Source of the DNA: Streptomyces sp. I6
Lineage (GTDB): Bacteria; Actinomycetota; Actinomycetes; Streptomycetales; Streptomycetaceae
NCBI GenBank assembly: GCA_003725745.1
Contig: RHDP01000001.1
Span: 2,819,501 to 2,883,500, forward strand
DNA length: 64,000 nucleotides
Direction of reading: 5' to 3'
Below are positions 55,040 through 62,741 of this stretch, piece by piece. The position numbers and the translations under genes are program-made. Every line of letters starts with the position of its first letter. Within the stretch, counting starts at the first letter, position 1. The notes under the pieces were generated by a model that worked only from the letters and a program-made list of their open reading frames with translations, was not told the origin of the DNA and did not search any database.

Positions 55040-56374
55040 CGCGGCTCCCTGGGTAGGCCGAGCACCCGCTCGGCGATGATGGTGCGCTGGATCTCGTCCG
55101 AGCCGCCGTAGATCGTGTCGGCGCGGGTGAACAGGAACAGCCGTTGCAGCGCGTCCAGTTCGTACGACGGCGTCCAGGGGCCCGGACCGGCCGCGGCGGC
55201 CGCGCCCCGCACCTGCACGGCCAGCTCGCCGAGCCGCCGGTGCCAGCCGCCCCACAGCAGTTTCGCGACGCTCGGCGCGCCCGGGTCGCCGGTGGCGCCG
55301 AGGGTGCGCAGCGCGTTCCAGCGCATGGTGCGCAGTTCGGCCCACTGCCGGATCAGCCGGTCCCGGAGCACGGGGTCGTGGCCGAGTGCGCCGCCGGCGG
55401 CCGCGGCGCGGACGACCCGGCCCAGCTCCTCCTCGAAGCCGATCTGCTGGGCGAGCGTGGAGACCCCGCGCTCCAGGGCGAGCAGGCCCATCGCGACCCG
55501 CCAGCCGTTCCCCTCGCCGCCGACCGTCCCGACGGCCTCGGCGCCGTCGAGGAAGACCTCGTTGAACTCGCTGGTACCGGACATCTGGCGGATGGGCCGC
55601 ACGTCGATCCGGCCCGGCTGGTCCATCGGCACGAGCAGGAAGGACAGTCCCCGGTGGCGGGTGGAGCCGGGTTCGGTACGGGCCAGCACGAAGCACCAGT
55701 GGGCCTCGCGGGCCAGCGACGTCCAGATCTTCTGGCCGGTGACCCGGTAGCGGTGGCCGTCCGCGACGGCCGTGGTGCGTATGGACGCCAGGTCGGAGCC
55801 GGCGCCGGGTTCGCTGTAGCCCTGGCACCAGAACTCCTCGCCGCGGGCGATGCCCGGCAGATGGCGGGCCTGCTGCTCCTTGTCGCCGTGGGCGATCAGG
55901 GTCGGGGCGAGCAGGTTCTCGCCGATGTGGCCGAGCCGGGCGGGGCGCGGGCGCGGGCGTACTCCTCGGCCCAGACGACCTGCTGGGTGAGGGTGGCGCG
56001 GCGGTTGCCGTGGTCGGCGTCCCAGCCGAGGCCGATCCAGCCGGCGGCGCCGAGTTCCCGCTCCCAGGCGAGCCGATCGGGGGCGGCCGGAAGCCCGCCC
56101 CGGACCCGCCCCGCCGGTCCTTCCCAACCTGCCGGTCCTGCCCAACCTGCACGCCCCGCCGATCCTGCACGCCCCGCCGGTCCTGCCGATCCTGCACGCC
56201 CCGCCGGTCCTGCCGATCCTGCACGCCCCGCCGGTCCTGCCGATCCTGCACGCCCCGCCGGTCCTGCCGGCCCTGCCCGGCGGTTCCGGCGAACGCGCCG
56301 GTGAGACGGTCCTCCAGCCAGGTCCGGGCCTCGTGCCGGAAGGCGGTGTCGTCGGGTCCGAAGGCGAAGTCCAC
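55036..56374 (-). CDS. acyl-CoA dehydrogenase, two frame breaks, 27-bp repeats in coding region
   Basis: About 446 residues. GTG 56374 opens DFAFGPDDTAFRHEARTWLEDRL; then a low-complexity linker of QDRRGVQDR-type repeats, the ELGAAGWIGLGWD segment, the FAD/substrate domain (GYSEPGAGSDLASIRT, GQKIWTSLA) and a C-terminal bundle ending RTIIAERVLGLPREPR. Frame breaks lie near 55941 and near 56098-56101; each is cured by one added base. Overlap with the alcohol dehydrogenase and 13 bp from the upstream SDR indicate an operon of three genes. Confidence 0.8.
56161..56268 (-). repeat. four perfect 27-bp tandem repeats in an acyl-CoA dehydrogenase gene
   Basis: Units at 56161, 56188, 56215 and 56242, with a partial unit upstream (56146-56160). 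Each adds nine residues of the QDRRGVQDR type in frame, so copy-number change would not alter the reading frame. Confidence 0.88.
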
Positions 56375-56387
56375 GGCCCGCCCCCGG

Positions 56388-57299
56388 TCAGCGGTTGGGG
56401 CGGTCGCCCGAGGCGGCCGCCCTCGCCATGGCGTCGAGGCGGGCGAGCATCGGCATCGGATCGGTACCGACCGTCCCCGGCAGGAAGTCCGCGATCCGCT
56501 CCGGAGTCCAGGTCCCGTCGGCGTAGGCGGCCCGCAGTTCACGGGGCTGGGCCCAGACCGCGATCTTGGGGCCGGCGATCGTGTAGACCTGTCCGGTGAT
56601 GCCCTCCGCGCGGGCCCGCTCGGACAGCAGGTAGACGACGAGCGCCGCCACGTCCTCCGGCTCCCCGATCTCCTTGAGTTCCATGGGGACGTTGGCCGAC
56701 ATACGGGTCCTGGCGACGGGTGCGACCGCGTTGGCGGTCACCCCGTACTTGTGCAGTCCGAGCGCCGCGCTGCGCACCAGCGAGATGACGCCGCCCTTGG
56801 CCGCCGCGTAGTTGGCCTGCGCGACCGAGCCCTGGTGGTTGCCGCTGGTGAAGCCGACGAGGGTGCCGCTCCCCTGTTTGCGCATGACCGCGGAGGCCGC
56901 GCGGAAGACGGTGAACGTGCCCTTGAGATGGGTGGCGACGACCGGGTCCCACTCGTCCTCGGTCATGTTGAAGAGCATGCGCTCGCGCAGGATGCCGGCG
57001 ACGCAGACGGCTCCGTCGAGGCGCCCGAACCGGGCGAGCGCGGTGTCGACGACCCGCTGCCCGCCCGCCATCGCGGAGATGTCGTCGGCGACGGCGACCG
57101 CCTCCCCGCCCGCGGCCTCGATCTCCGCGGCCACCGCCTGGGCGACCTCCGAGGCCGGTTCCGCGCCGTCGACCGAGACGCCGTGGTCGTTGACGACGAC
57201 CCCGGCCCCCTCGGCGGCGCACGCGAGGGCCACGGCGCGGCCGATACCGCGTCCGGCGCCGGTCACGGCGACGGCTTTGCCTGCCAGGAAGTTCCCCAC
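56388..57299 (-). CDS. short-chain dehydrogenase/reductase, MFE-type
   Basis: 303 residues from GTG 57299 with GGAAGGGG upstream. TGAGRGIGRAVAL, VVVNDHGVSVDG (after beta-2), NYAAAKGGVISL and a long C-terminal extension with RTRMSANVP resemble the hydroxyacyl-CoA dehydrogenase domain of peroxisomal-type multifunctional enzymes. The usual catalytic Ser in the GFTSGNHQG segment and Tyr/Lys in YAAAK are present. It is first in the SDR-acyl-CoA dehydrogenase-alcohol dehydrogenase operon, under the operator shared with the divergent cyclase gene. Confidence 0.85.
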   Translation of the reverse strand: MGNFLAGKAVAVTGAGRGIGRAVALACAAEGAGVVVNDHGVSVDGAEPASEVAQAVAAEIEAAGGEAVAVADDISAMAGGQRVVDTALARFGRLDGAVCVAGILRERMLFNMTEDEWDPVVATHLKGTFTVFRAASAVMRKQGSGTLVGFTSGNHQGSVAQANYAAAKGGVISLVRSAALGLHKYGVTANAVAPVARTRMSANVPMELKEIGEPEDVAALVVYLLSERARAEGITGQVYTIAGPKIAVWAQPRELRAAYADGTWTPERIADFLPGTVGTDPMPMLARLDAMARAAASGDRPNR

Positions 57300-57319
57300 G
57301 TCCGGCCCCTTCCAGTTTT

Positions 57320-57334
57320 CTGACGGGTCGTTAG
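57320..57334. promoter_or_regulatory. operator CTGACG-GGT-CGTTAG
   Basis: A one-mismatch palindrome 21 bp upstream of the SDR start and 48 bp before the divergent cyclase start. Confidence 0.68.
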
Positions 57335-57382
57335 ATTCTATGGTCCGTCGGACGCATGAGCACAAGCCCCGGGGAGGCACCG

Positions 57383-58308
57383 ATGCCGCTGCCCGAGCAG
57401 TTCCACGAGATGGCCGGACGGGTGAACAACTGGGGGCGCTGGGGCGCCGACGACGAGATCGGGACACTGAACCTGATCACGCCCGAGGTGGTGCGGGAGG
57501 CGGCCGCGACGGTGCGCGCGGGCCGGCGCGTACCGCTCGCCCTGCCGCTGCGGCAGGACGGCGTCCAGACCGGCATGATCCCGGGGAGGGTGAACCCCCT
57601 GCACACCATGGTGCAGATCAACCAGGAGCTGTTCGGGCCGGGTACGGTCGCGACCAGCGACGACGCCGTGACGATGGGGCTGCAGGCGGCCACCCACTGG
57701 GACGCGCTCACCCATGTCTCCCACTCCGGCAGGATCTGGAACGGCCGTCCCGCCGACGGGATCACCGCCCACGAGGGGGCCCGCTTCAGCGGCATCGGAA
57801 CCGTCCGCTCCCTCGTCTCGCGCGGGGTGCTGCTCGACGTGGCGCGCGCCAAGGGCGTGGACCGGCTGCCCGGCGACCACGCCGTCACCCCGGAAGACCT
57901 TGTGGAGGCGGAGGAGTTCGGCCGGGTCCGGGTGCGGCCGGGGGACGTCGTGCTCGTCAGGACCGGTCAGATCCGGGCGTACCTCGGCGGCGACCGGCAC
58001 GCCTACGCCCACCCTCACCCGGGCTCTCGGTCCGCGCGCCCGAGTGGTTCCACGCCCGCGACACCGCCGCGGTCGCGAACGACACCCTCACCTTCGAGAT
58101 CTTCCCGCCAGAGGTCGAGGACCTCTGGCTGCCCGTGCACGCGCTGGACCTGGTGGAGATGGGCATGCTGCAGGGCCAGAACTGGGACCTGGAGGAACTC
58201 TCCGCGGTCTGCGCCGAGGAACGGCGGTACGCCTTCCTGCTGTCGGCCACCCCCGAGCCGTTCACCGGCGGCACGGGGGCACCCGTCGCACCGGTGGCCG
58301 TGCTCTGA
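57383..58308 (+). CDS. cyclase-family metal-dependent hydrolase, frameshifted in this sequence
   Basis: About 308 residues. ATG 57383 is chosen for its strong GGGGAGG; an upstream ATG at 57356 is in frame. NWGRWGADDEIGTLNLI, HWDALTHVSHSGRIWNG (metal-ligand His/Asp pattern of the cyclase/kynurenine-formamidase-like fold) and VRTGQIRAYLGG. The frame breaks at the CCC run 58012-58014; one extra C leads into PSPGLSVRAPEWFHARDTAAVANDT and LWLPVHALDLVEMGM. Such proteins hydrolyse or dehydrate ring compounds; the substrate is unknown. Confidence 0.8.
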
Positions 58309-58383
58309 ACCGGCACCGCTCCGGAGGGTCGGCGCCGTCAGGCGGTGTACGCCTCCACCCTCAGGCGGTGCAGGCCCCCGGCG

Positions 58384-58877
58384 TCAGGCGGTGTACGCCC
58401 CCGGCGTCAGCCCGGAGGGCGAGGGGATGACCGGGGTGACGGGCGCCGTCGGAGACGGCAGCGGCGGATGGGGCGCCGCACAGCGGTCCACCTCGCACCA
58501 GATGCTCTTGCCCGCGCCCTCGTGCTTCCAGCCCCAGCGGTCGGCCAGCCCGTCGACGAGCTCCAGACCGCGGCCGCTGGTGTCCTCACCCGCCGCCCGG
58601 CGCGGCCGCGGCGGCCTCGCGCAGCTGTCGGCCACCTCGACCCGCACCGTGCCCGCCTCCGCGGCACCGGGACCGAACAGCATCCGCAGCACGGCCGGGC
58701 AGCCCGTGTGGACCACCGCGTTGGTGACCAGTTCGGAGATGAGCAGCACCAGCGTCTCGGCCAGCGGCTCGTCGTCCCCTATGCCCGACCCGGCGAGCCG
58801 GGAACGGGCCCATCTCCTGGCCCGCCCACCTCCGCGGGATCCGGCCCGACCTCCAACTGAACCTGAAGCACCTGCAC
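58384..58877 (-). CDS. RsbW-like ATP-binding regulator, frameshifted in this sequence
   Basis: About 164 residues. The frame beginning GTG 58877 reads VQVLQVQLEVGPDPAEVG, then needs one extra base at the CCC run 58825-58827 to continue RARRWARSRLAGSGIG and the N-box LISELVTNAVVHTG, ending with GRGLELVDGLADRWGW. A longer frame without correction (start 58959) replaces the first helix by a Gly/Arg/Ser tract, which I judge spurious. It has a GHKL ATPase domain similar to the protein at 37677. Imperfect CGTCAGGCGGTGTACGC repeats follow the stop. Confidence 0.7.
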
Positions 58878-59398
58878 CGCTCACACCATCCGAACCGGCG
58901 GACACATCGCCTCGCGCCTCACAGTCATCACGGAACGTGATTTCCTTGCGACACAGCATGGTTGACGTACAGTCACCGCAACAAGCGCTTCGGGCATATT
59001 CCAGCGCGAAGGAGTACCCGTGGTGCATACTGTGCGGCGCACCTTGCGAACAGTCGAACACCCTGTGCGAGCGGCGCGTTCCTCTCGGCCGGACCTGTCC
59101 GATTCCGGCCGGAGCGTCGGGATCACTGCCCCCGGGCAGTACGCGTCTCGCACCCCACGGAGGGTACCGGAGGGCAGGCCCGACTCCGGGCCGTCACGGC
59201 CCGGGCGAAGGACACAACCCGATATCGACGCAGGGTGACAACCGCTCCTCCGCCGTCCGGTTCCACGCCGCACCGCCCTCGTGCACTCCCCGCCGACTTC
59301 CGGCCAACGTCCTGCCGCCGCCCCGCCGCCCCGCCGCCAGCGTGCCGCCGCCCCGCCGACTTCCCGCCGGCCGCTCAGAGGCCGGCCCTCACGGCCGC
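58878..59398. other. 521-bp spacer, mostly simple sequence
   Basis: The first 180 bp next to the ATPase regulator is comparatively A/T-rich and is its likely promoter. 59290-59400 is CCGCCCCGCCG and CCGCTCAGAGG repeat. One small plus-strand frame with a good ribosome site (59020) is listed separately. Confidence 0.5.
59020..59238 (+). CDS. possible small Arg-rich protein, uncertain
   Basis: 72 codons from GTG 59020 preceded by AAGGAG at a 5-base spacing, the best isolated ribosome site in this spacer. The product is basic and Ser/Pro/Arg rich (RAARSSRPDLSDSGRS). No family is recognised and low-complexity composition argues against it; it is included because the start signal is better than chance. 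Confidence 0.3.
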   Translation: MVHTVRRTLRTVEHPVRAARSSRPDLSDSGRSVGITAPGQYASRTPRRVPEGRPDSGPSRPGRRTQPDIDAG

Positions 59399-60263
59399 TC
59401 AGAGGGCGGCCGCCAGCGCTTCCTCCGCCCGCGCGGCCGGCTGCCCCAGTTCGGCGCGGACCCAGGCCCGTTTCAGATGCAGATGCACCTCCGCCTCCCA
59501 GGTGAAGCCCATGCCGCCGTGTACCTGGAGGCAGTCCCGGGCGCCCTGGACGGCTGCCTCGTCGGCGAGGAGCTTGGCCCCCGCGATCTCCACGGGGTCG
59601 GCGGTCACGGCGGCCGCGTACACGGCCGCGCGAGCCAGTTCGGTGCGTACCAGCATCCCCGCGCAGAGGTGCTTGACCGCCTGGAAGGCGCCGATGGGCC
59701 GGCCGAACTGCTCGCGTTCCTTCGCGTACCGGACGGCGGTGGCGAGGGTGCGCCCGGCGGAGCCCAGCTGCTCGGCGGCCGTCAGCAGCACGGCCGCCGG
59801 CTCGGGCTCGCCCGGGGGTCCGGACGGCACCCGGTGCAGGGGCGTGAGCGGATCGACGGACCGTACGGGCACGGCGCCCGAGGCGTCCCCGAGCACCACG
59901 TCGGCCTCCTCCAGCCAGGGCACCAGCCCTCCGTCGGCCCGGGTGACGACCGCGGTCCCGTCCGCGGCGCCCGGGACGGCCCCCGCGGCGAGGTGCGTGG
60001 CCACGAGCGGACCCGGCAGCAGCACCCGCCCGGCCTCCTCGAAGACCAGCGCGGCCTCCGGCAGTCCGAGCCCGGCGCCGCCCTCCGCCTCGGGCAGCCG
60101 CAGCGAGAAGAACCCGGCCCGGCCCAGCTCCCGCCACAGCGGCCGGTCGATCCGCGCCCCCGTGCGCGGAGCACGTCCCGCCCGCAGCGGGCCTCCAGCA
60201 GCTCCCGGACCCCCTGCGCAAGGCCCGCTGGTCCCCGGTCGGTTGGAAGCGCACGGCTCTCAC
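59399..60263 (-). CDS. acyl-CoA dehydrogenase, small paired subunit, two frame breaks
   Basis: About 288 residues from GTG 60263, overlapping the stop of the previous acyl-CoA dehydrogenase (GTGA). Restoring one base at each CCCCC run (60210-60214, 60157-60161) gives VRELLEARCGRDVLRARG and ARIDRPLWRELGRAGFFSLRLPEAEGGAG. The C-terminal part (KEREQFGRPIGAFQAVKH, QVHGGMGFTWEAEVHLHLKRA) is intact; the middle domain is shortened. Adjacent, coupled pairs of this kind form heterotetrameric enzymes in steroid side-chain degradation, which I infer here. Confidence 0.78.
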
Positions 60264-61393
60264 CGCTCCTTCGGCAGGCCGAGGATCCGCTCGGCGACGA
60301 TGTTCCGCTGGATCTGCGAGGTGCCGGCGGCGATGGTGTACGACAGGGACGACAGCCGGTCGCGCGTCCACACCCGGGACAGGTCCAGCGCGTCCGGGCC
60401 GAGCACCGCGGCGGCCGTGTCGTACAGCTCCTGGCGCGCCTCGGAGTAGCGGAGCTTGAAGACCGAGCCGCCGGTGCCGGGGACGCCGCCGGTCGCCTCG
60501 GCCTCGGCGACGTTCCACTGGGTGAGCCGCCACAGCGCGCCGAACTCCGCGTTCAGCCTGCCCAGCCGGCGGCGCAGGGCGGTGTCGTCCCAGCGGCCGT
60601 TCTCCCGTGCGGTGCGCGCCAGCTCGGCGAGGGTGCGGCGGCAGGCGACGACCTCGCCGGCGAAGGCGGTACCGCGCTCGAAGGACAGCGTCACCATCGT
60701 GACCCGCCAGCCGTCGTTCTCCTCCCCCACCCGGTTCGCGGCCGGCACCCGCACCTCGTCGAGGAAGACCTCGGCGAACTCGGCGGAGCCCGCGAGGGTG
60801 CGCAGTGGCCGGACGGTGACGCCGGGCGCGTCCATCGGCATCGCCAGCCAGGTGATGCCGCGGTGGCGGGGCGCCTGCGGGTCGGTGCGCACCAGCAGTT
60901 CGCACCAGTCGGCGATCTCGGCGTGCGAGGTCCAGACCTTGGCGCCGCTCACCACGTAGCAGTCGCCGTCCCGGACGGCCCTGGTCCGCAGGGAGGCGAG
61001 GTCGGAGCCGGCGTCCGGCTCGCTGAAGCCCTGGCACCAGATCTCGTCGCCGCGCAGGATCGGCGGCAGCCAGCGGGCGCGCTGGCCGGGCGTGCCCTCG
61101 GCGGCGATGGTGGGGCCGGCGTGGAGCAGCCCCACGAAGTTCGCGCCGACGTAGGGGGCTCCGGCCTCCTCGGTCTCCTCCAGGAAGATCAGCCGCCGGG
61201 TCGGGGAGGCGTCCCAGTGGACGTCCGCGTATCCGGCGTCGTACAGCGCCCGCTGCCAGGCGCTGTCGTGGGCGCGCCGCGCAGGCCAGTCCCCGGGCGG
61301 GGGCCGGGGCGGGAGGGCGGGCAGGGCGGCCTTCAGCCAGTGGCGCAGCCCGGCCCGGAAGGCCTCCTCCTCCTCGGTGTAGGTGAGGTCCAC
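60260..61393 (-). CDS. acyl-CoA dehydrogenase, larger paired subunit
   Basis: 377 residues from GTG 61393, which shares one base with the upstream TAG stop. LTYTEEEEAFRAGLRHWLKAALP, GFSEPDAGSDLASLRTRAV, GAKVWTSHAEIADWCELLVRTD and ERGTAFAGEVVACRRTL; the C terminus is RNIVAERILGLPKER. The YSEARQELYDTAA helix may contain the catalytic Glu. It is followed by the shorter acyl-CoA dehydrogenase with a 4-base overlap, forming a coupled pair downstream of the metal-dependent hydrolase. Confidence 0.86.
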   Translation of the reverse strand: MDLTYTEEEEAFRAGLRHWLKAALPALPPRPPPGDWPARRAHDSAWQRALYDAGYADVHWDASPTRRLIFLEETEEAGAPYVGANFVGLLHAGPTIAAEGTPGQRARWLPPILRGDEIWCQGFSEPDAGSDLASLRTRAVRDGDCYVVSGAKVWTSHAEIADWCELLVRTDPQAPRHRGITWLAMPMDAPGVTVRPLRTLAGSAEFAEVFLDEVRVPAANRVGEENDGWRVTMVTLSFERGTAFAGEVVACRRTLAELARTARENGRWDDTALRRRLGRLNAEFGALWRLTQWNVAEAEATGGVPGTGGSVFKLRYSEARQELYDTAAAVLGPDALDLSRVWTRDRLSSLSYTIAAGTSQIQRNIVAERILGLPKER

Positions 61394-62589
61394 TACGCGT
61401 CCAGGTCCAGGCCGAGCATGCGGATCGCGTTGCCGCGCATCAGCTTGTGGACGGTCTCGTCGTCGAGGTCCTTCACATGGTCGAGGGCGACCTCCCGGGT
61501 GTGCGGGAAGGTCGAGTCGACGTGCGGGTAGTCCGTCTCGAAGGTGGCGTTGTCGCGTCCGACCACGTCCAGCGAGGCGACGCCGTGCTTGTCGCGGAAG
61601 AAGCAGCAGAAGATCTGCCGGTAGTAGTACGTGGACGGCGGCTCGGGGACCAGGTCGCGCACCCCGCCCCAGGCCCGGTGCTCCTGCCACACGTCGTCGG
61701 CGCGCTCCAGGGCGTACGGGATCCAGCCCATCTGGCCCTCGCTGTAGGCCAGCTTGAGCGCGGGGAACCTCACCAGCACCCCGCTGAAGAGGAAGTCCGT
61801 CATCGACGCCATGGCGTTGTTGAAGGACAGCGACGCCTGGACGGCGGGGGGCGCGTCGGGCGAGGCGGCGGGCATCTGCGAGGACGAGCCGATGTGCATG
61901 TTGACCACCGTCCCGGTCTCCTGGCAGACGGCGAAGAACGGGTCCCAGTAGCCGGAGTGGATCGACGGCAGCCCCAGGTGGGTGGGGATCTCCGAGAAGG
62001 TCACGGCCCGCACGCCGCGCGCCGCGTTGCGCCGCACCTCGGCCACCGCGAGTCCGATGTCCCACAGGGGGATGAGGCACAGGGGGATGAGCCGGCCGCC
62101 GCTGTCCCCGCACCACTCCTCGACCATCCAGTCGTTGTAGGCGCGGACGCAGGCGAGCGCGACCTCCTTGTCGTGGGCCTCGGCGAAGGTCTGGCCGCAG
62201 AAGCGGGGGAAGGTGGGGAAGCACAGGGACGCCTCGACGTGGTTGAGGTCCATGTCCTCGAGCCGGGCCTCGGGGTCCCAGCAGCCGCGCCGCATCTCGG
62301 CCCGGGTGATCCCCTCCAGGGTCATGTCGTCGCGGTCGAAGCCGGCGGCGGCGATGTTGCGCTTGTACGGGAACCGCAGGTCCTCGTAGATCCACCAGTC
62401 CGCGGGCGGCCCGTCGGGGTCCATCGTGATCCGGTACTTCCCGCCGATGTACGCCAGCTCGCCGATGCCGGCGGTGAGCGGCCGGGGTCCGCGGTCCCGG
62501 TACTTCGCCGGCAGCCAGGTCTCGAAGAGGTGCGCGGGCTCGATCACATGGTCGTCGACGCTGATGATCCGAGGCAGTTCCCGTTCCAT
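61393..62589 (-). CDS. amidohydrolase family 2 (ACMSD-like), paralogue of 10147-11367
   Basis: 398 residues, ATG 62589 with GGAGGGG. MERELPRIISVDDHVIEP carries the first metal ligands; FPTFPRFCGQTFAEAHD, CVRAYNDWMVEEWCG, FSEIPTHLGLPSIHSG, MHIGSSSQMP and FETDYPHVDST are shared with the other hydrolase, with much of the protein identical. It heads an operon with two acyl-CoA dehydrogenases, so its product or substrate is probably a CoA-thioester pathway intermediate. Two operators lie between it and the divergent ligase. Confidence 0.86.
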   Translation of the reverse strand: MERELPRIISVDDHVIEPAHLFETWLPAKYRDRGPRPLTAGIGELAYIGGKYRITMDPDGPPADWWIYEDLRFPYKRNIAAAGFDRDDMTLEGITRAEMRRGCWDPEARLEDMDLNHVEASLCFPTFPRFCGQTFAEAHDKEVALACVRAYNDWMVEEWCGDSGGRLIPLCLIPLWDIGLAVAEVRRNAARGVRAVTFSEIPTHLGLPSIHSGYWDPFFAVCQETGTVVNMHIGSSSQMPAASPDAPPAVQASLSFNNAMASMTDFLFSGVLVRFPALKLAYSEGQMGWIPYALERADDVWQEHRAWGGVRDLVPEPPSTYYYRQIFCCFFRDKHGVASLDVVGRDNATFETDYPHVDSTFPHTREVALDHVKDLDDETVHKLMRGNAIRMLGLDLDA

Positions 62590-62613
62590 CGGGCCCCTCC
62601 GTTCCCCACTTAT

Positions 62614-62628
62614 CTGACGGATCGTCAG
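62614..62628. promoter_or_regulatory. palindromic operator CTGACG-GAT-CGTCAG
   Basis: A perfect copy 25 bp upstream of the metal-dependent hydrolase start. Confidence 0.74.
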
Positions 62629-62691
62629 TTAGCAGGCTAGCCACGCGCCACTGGACCGGCAAGGCGGCGGGCCCTAGGCTTCCGGCATGAT

Positions 62692-62706
62692 CTGACGCTT
62701 CGTCAG
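62692..62706. promoter_or_regulatory. palindromic operator CTGACG-CTT-CGTCAG
   Basis: A perfect copy 36 bp upstream of the acyl-CoA ligase start; its centre is 78 bp from that of the other site in the same divergent region. Confidence 0.74.
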
Positions 62707-62741
62707 CTCCATGGGCGAGGCCCGGCGAGAAGGGGACGGCC

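Noticed and set aside
57356..61531. A 1391-codon open frame on the plus strand
   Set aside because: Only its first part matches the cyclase. After the frame change at 58012 it runs antisense through the ATPase regulator and acyl-CoA dehydrogenase genes, and the translation is low-complexity.
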